Assembly (NCBI GenBank): GCA_036639635.1
Contig: JAVWIF010000022.1
Location: 1 to 24,544 of the forward strand
Origin: JAVWIF01 sp036639635
Lineage (GTDB): Bacteria; Bacillota_I; Bacilli_A; Erysipelotrichales; Erysipelotrichaceae
Length of the DNA stretch: 24,544 nt
Reading direction: 5' to 3'
The translations under genes and the position numbers were made by a program. The notes under the pieces were generated by a model that saw nothing but the letters and a program-made list of their open reading frames with translations, ran no database searches and was not told where the DNA came from. Shown here piece by piece: positions 23,565 to 24,544 of the stretch (its first letter is position 1; each line of letters opens with the position of its first letter).

Positions 23565-24203
23565 ATGGGAACAAAACAAGTTTTTCCTACAAAGGGAAAT
23601 CTAATTGCGACAAAAAAATCAAATGATCTAGCACATATGGGATATGAATTAATGGATCGTAAGCGAAATATTTTAACACGCGAGATGATGAGTTTATTAG
23701 ATGATGTAAAGATGTTACGTGATGAGATTACGCAAACCTATGAAAAGGCGTATTACGCATTACAACAGGCTAATATGTCATTAGGTGTTATTAGTGATTT
23801 GGTGGAAGCAGTTCCTGTAGATACAGGCATCCATATTAGTTATCGTAGTGTTATGGGTGTAGAGATACCAAAAGTAGCGTATGATAAGCAAGAATATAAG
23901 CTAAGCTATGGTTTAGTGCATGCTAATTCTAAGTTAGATTATGCATACCGATGCTTTTATAAAGTAAAAGAAATGACAATTGTTTTAGCTGAAGTTGAAA
24001 ATAGTGTATATCGGTTGGCTAATGCTATTCGAAAAGCACAAAAAAGAGCGAATGCTTTGAAAAATATTGTAATTCCTGATTTTGATCATAATATTAAATA
24101 TATTAGTGATGCTTTGGAAGAGAAGGAAAGAGAAGAATTTTCACGTCAAAAAGTAATTAAAGCTTCAAAAGATCGTAAAGCACATGAGAAACAGCTTGTA
24201 TAG
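23565..24203 (+). CDS. ntpD: V/A-type ATPase subunit D (central stalk)
   Basis: 212 residues, the usual length. Begins with the family signature PTKGNLIATKKSNDLAHMGYELMDRKRNIL and forms two long antiparallel coiled-coil helices that make the rotor axle inside the A3B3 head. The C-terminal part contains RLANAIRKAQKRANALKNIVIPDFDHNIKYI, also typical, then a charged tail. AAGGTGA within the end of the B gene acts as its binding site, so translation is coupled to B. It is the last gene of the operon. No good terminator follows at once; the only candidate is the weak hairpin near 24275. Confidence 0.95.
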   Translation: MGTKQVFPTKGNLIATKKSNDLAHMGYELMDRKRNILTREMMSLLDDVKMLRDEITQTYEKAYYALQQANMSLGVISDLVEAVPVDTGIHISYRSVMGVEIPKVAYDKQEYKLSYGLVHANSKLDYAYRCFYKVKEMTIVLAEVENSVYRLANAIRKAQKRANALKNIVIPDFDHNIKYISDALEEKEREEFSRQKVIKASKDRKAHEKQLV

Positions 24204-24274
24204 TGTTTCTTTTGTTTTGATGATAGGCGAATTGTGAGGTAATAATCTTTAAAATATGGAGGAGATTGAGGGGG

Positions 24275-24309
24275 ATAATTACTTAAATTTTATTTGGTGT
24301 AATTATTTT
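24275..24309 (+). terminator. Weak terminator-like hairpin after the ATPase operon
   Basis: ATAATTAC (24275-24282) / GTAATTAT (24299-24306) form a perfect 8-bp but AT-rich stem with a 16-base loop and a T4 tail. It is the only candidate to end the ATPase transcript before the tRNA promoter. Confidence 0.4.
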
Positions 24310-24328
24310 AAAAAATATTAAAAAAAGC

Positions 24329-24357
24329 TTGCATAACAGAAGATAATTTGTTATTAT
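24329..24357 (+). promoter_or_regulatory. tRNA cluster promoter
   Basis: TTGCAT, a 17-base spacer and TATTAT (5 of 6) lie about 30 bases before the tRNA-Arg gene. Confidence 0.6.
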
Positions 24358-24386
24358 ATTAAGGCACTGATGAAAGTGCAAGGCAT

Positions 24387-24463
24387 GCGCCCATAGCTCA
24401 ACTGGATAGAGCGTTTGACTACGGATCAAGAGGTTGCGGGTTCGATTCCTACTGGGCGCGCCA
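24387..24463 (+). tRNA. tRNA-Arg(ACG)
   Basis: 77 bases with encoded CCA. Acceptor GCGCCCA / TGGGCGC pairs perfectly, D stem GCTC / GAGC, anticodon stem TTTGA / TCAAG (one T-G), and loop CTACGGA with anticodon ACG at 24421-24423, which reads CGN codons after A34-to-inosine editing. The T stem GCGGG / CCTAC holds a C-A mismatch and a G-T pair. The T loop TTCGATT is normal. Discriminator base is G. Confidence 0.95.
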
Positions 24464-24487
24464 TTATATTATTTGTCTAATTGATAA

Positions 24488-24544
24488 CGGGATGTAGCAC
24501 AGCTTGGTAGTGCACCTGGTTTGGGACCAGGGGGTCGCAGGTTC
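24488..24544 (+). tRNA. tRNA-Pro(TGG), truncated by window end
   Basis: The acceptor 5' strand CGGGATG, D arm GCAC / GTGC and anticodon stem CCTGG / CCAGG are complete; the loop TTTGGGA has anticodon TGG. The window stops in the T arm after GCAGGTTC. It lies 24 bases after the tRNA-Arg, with no promoter of its own, so the two are one transcript. Confidence 0.93.

Noticed and set aside
1..24544. CRISPR arrays, insertion sequences, phage genes, attachment sites
   Set aside because: No regularly spaced repeats, transposase or integrase motifs, or terminal repeats were seen. The tRNA genes at the right end have no visible integrated element on the left side, and the right side is outside the window.

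Overview
The window is AT-rich chromosomal DNA of an anaerobic, low-GC Bacillota. The gene content (glycyl-radical hydroxyproline dehydratase, group-B-like [FeFe] hydrogenase, bacterial V/A-type ATPase, SD-led genes with AT-rich codon use) fits Erysipelotrichia or a close relative living in an oral or gut habitat. That placement is inferred from gene content and style, not from a phylogenetic marker.

Layout: (1) 1-727, the 3' end of a PAS-GGDEF diguanylate cyclase with its terminator. (2) 728-1050, a 323-base regulatory gap with a cre-like box, a dyad and a good promoter. (3) 1051-6730, a five-gene unit: XRE-cupin regulator, HypE-type activase, HypD-type trans-4-hydroxy-L-proline dehydratase, ProC and a TauE/SafE permease. 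HypD makes pyrroline-5-carboxylate from hydroxyproline and ProC reduces it to proline, so this is a collagen-derived hydroxyproline module with its own candidate sensor and transporter. (4) 6732-9237, an EamA/DMT transporter and a DEAD-box RNA helicase; the helicase leader contains a terminator-like hairpin. (5) 9259-10564, a membrane GGDEF protein preceded by a dyad and a tiny overlapping leader ORF, ending in a bidirectional terminator. (6) 10570-12133 on the minus strand, a monomeric [FeFe] hydrogenase. (7) 12177-14966, divergently, an aldehyde dehydrogenase, a membrane-anchored polysaccharide deacetylase and a strikingly Cys-rich 129-residue protein (27 Cys). (8) 14967-15505, a long gap with a good promoter, a 22-codon ORF and a terminator, but no recognisable gene. 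(9) 15506-24203, a complete nine-gene V/A-type ATPase operon in the order stalk(G/H)-C-I-K-F-E-A-B-D, behind two overlapping promoters with a dyad between them. (10) 24329-24544, a promoter and two tRNA genes, Arg(ACG) and the start of Pro(TGG).

Nothing in the window looks like phage, an insertion sequence, CRISPR or a classical defence island. The items most worth following up are the Cys-rich repeat protein, the hydroxyproline module with a TauE/SafE permease, the promoter-to-terminator segment lacking a gene, and the candidate leader elements before the helicase, the membrane cyclase and the ATPase operon.
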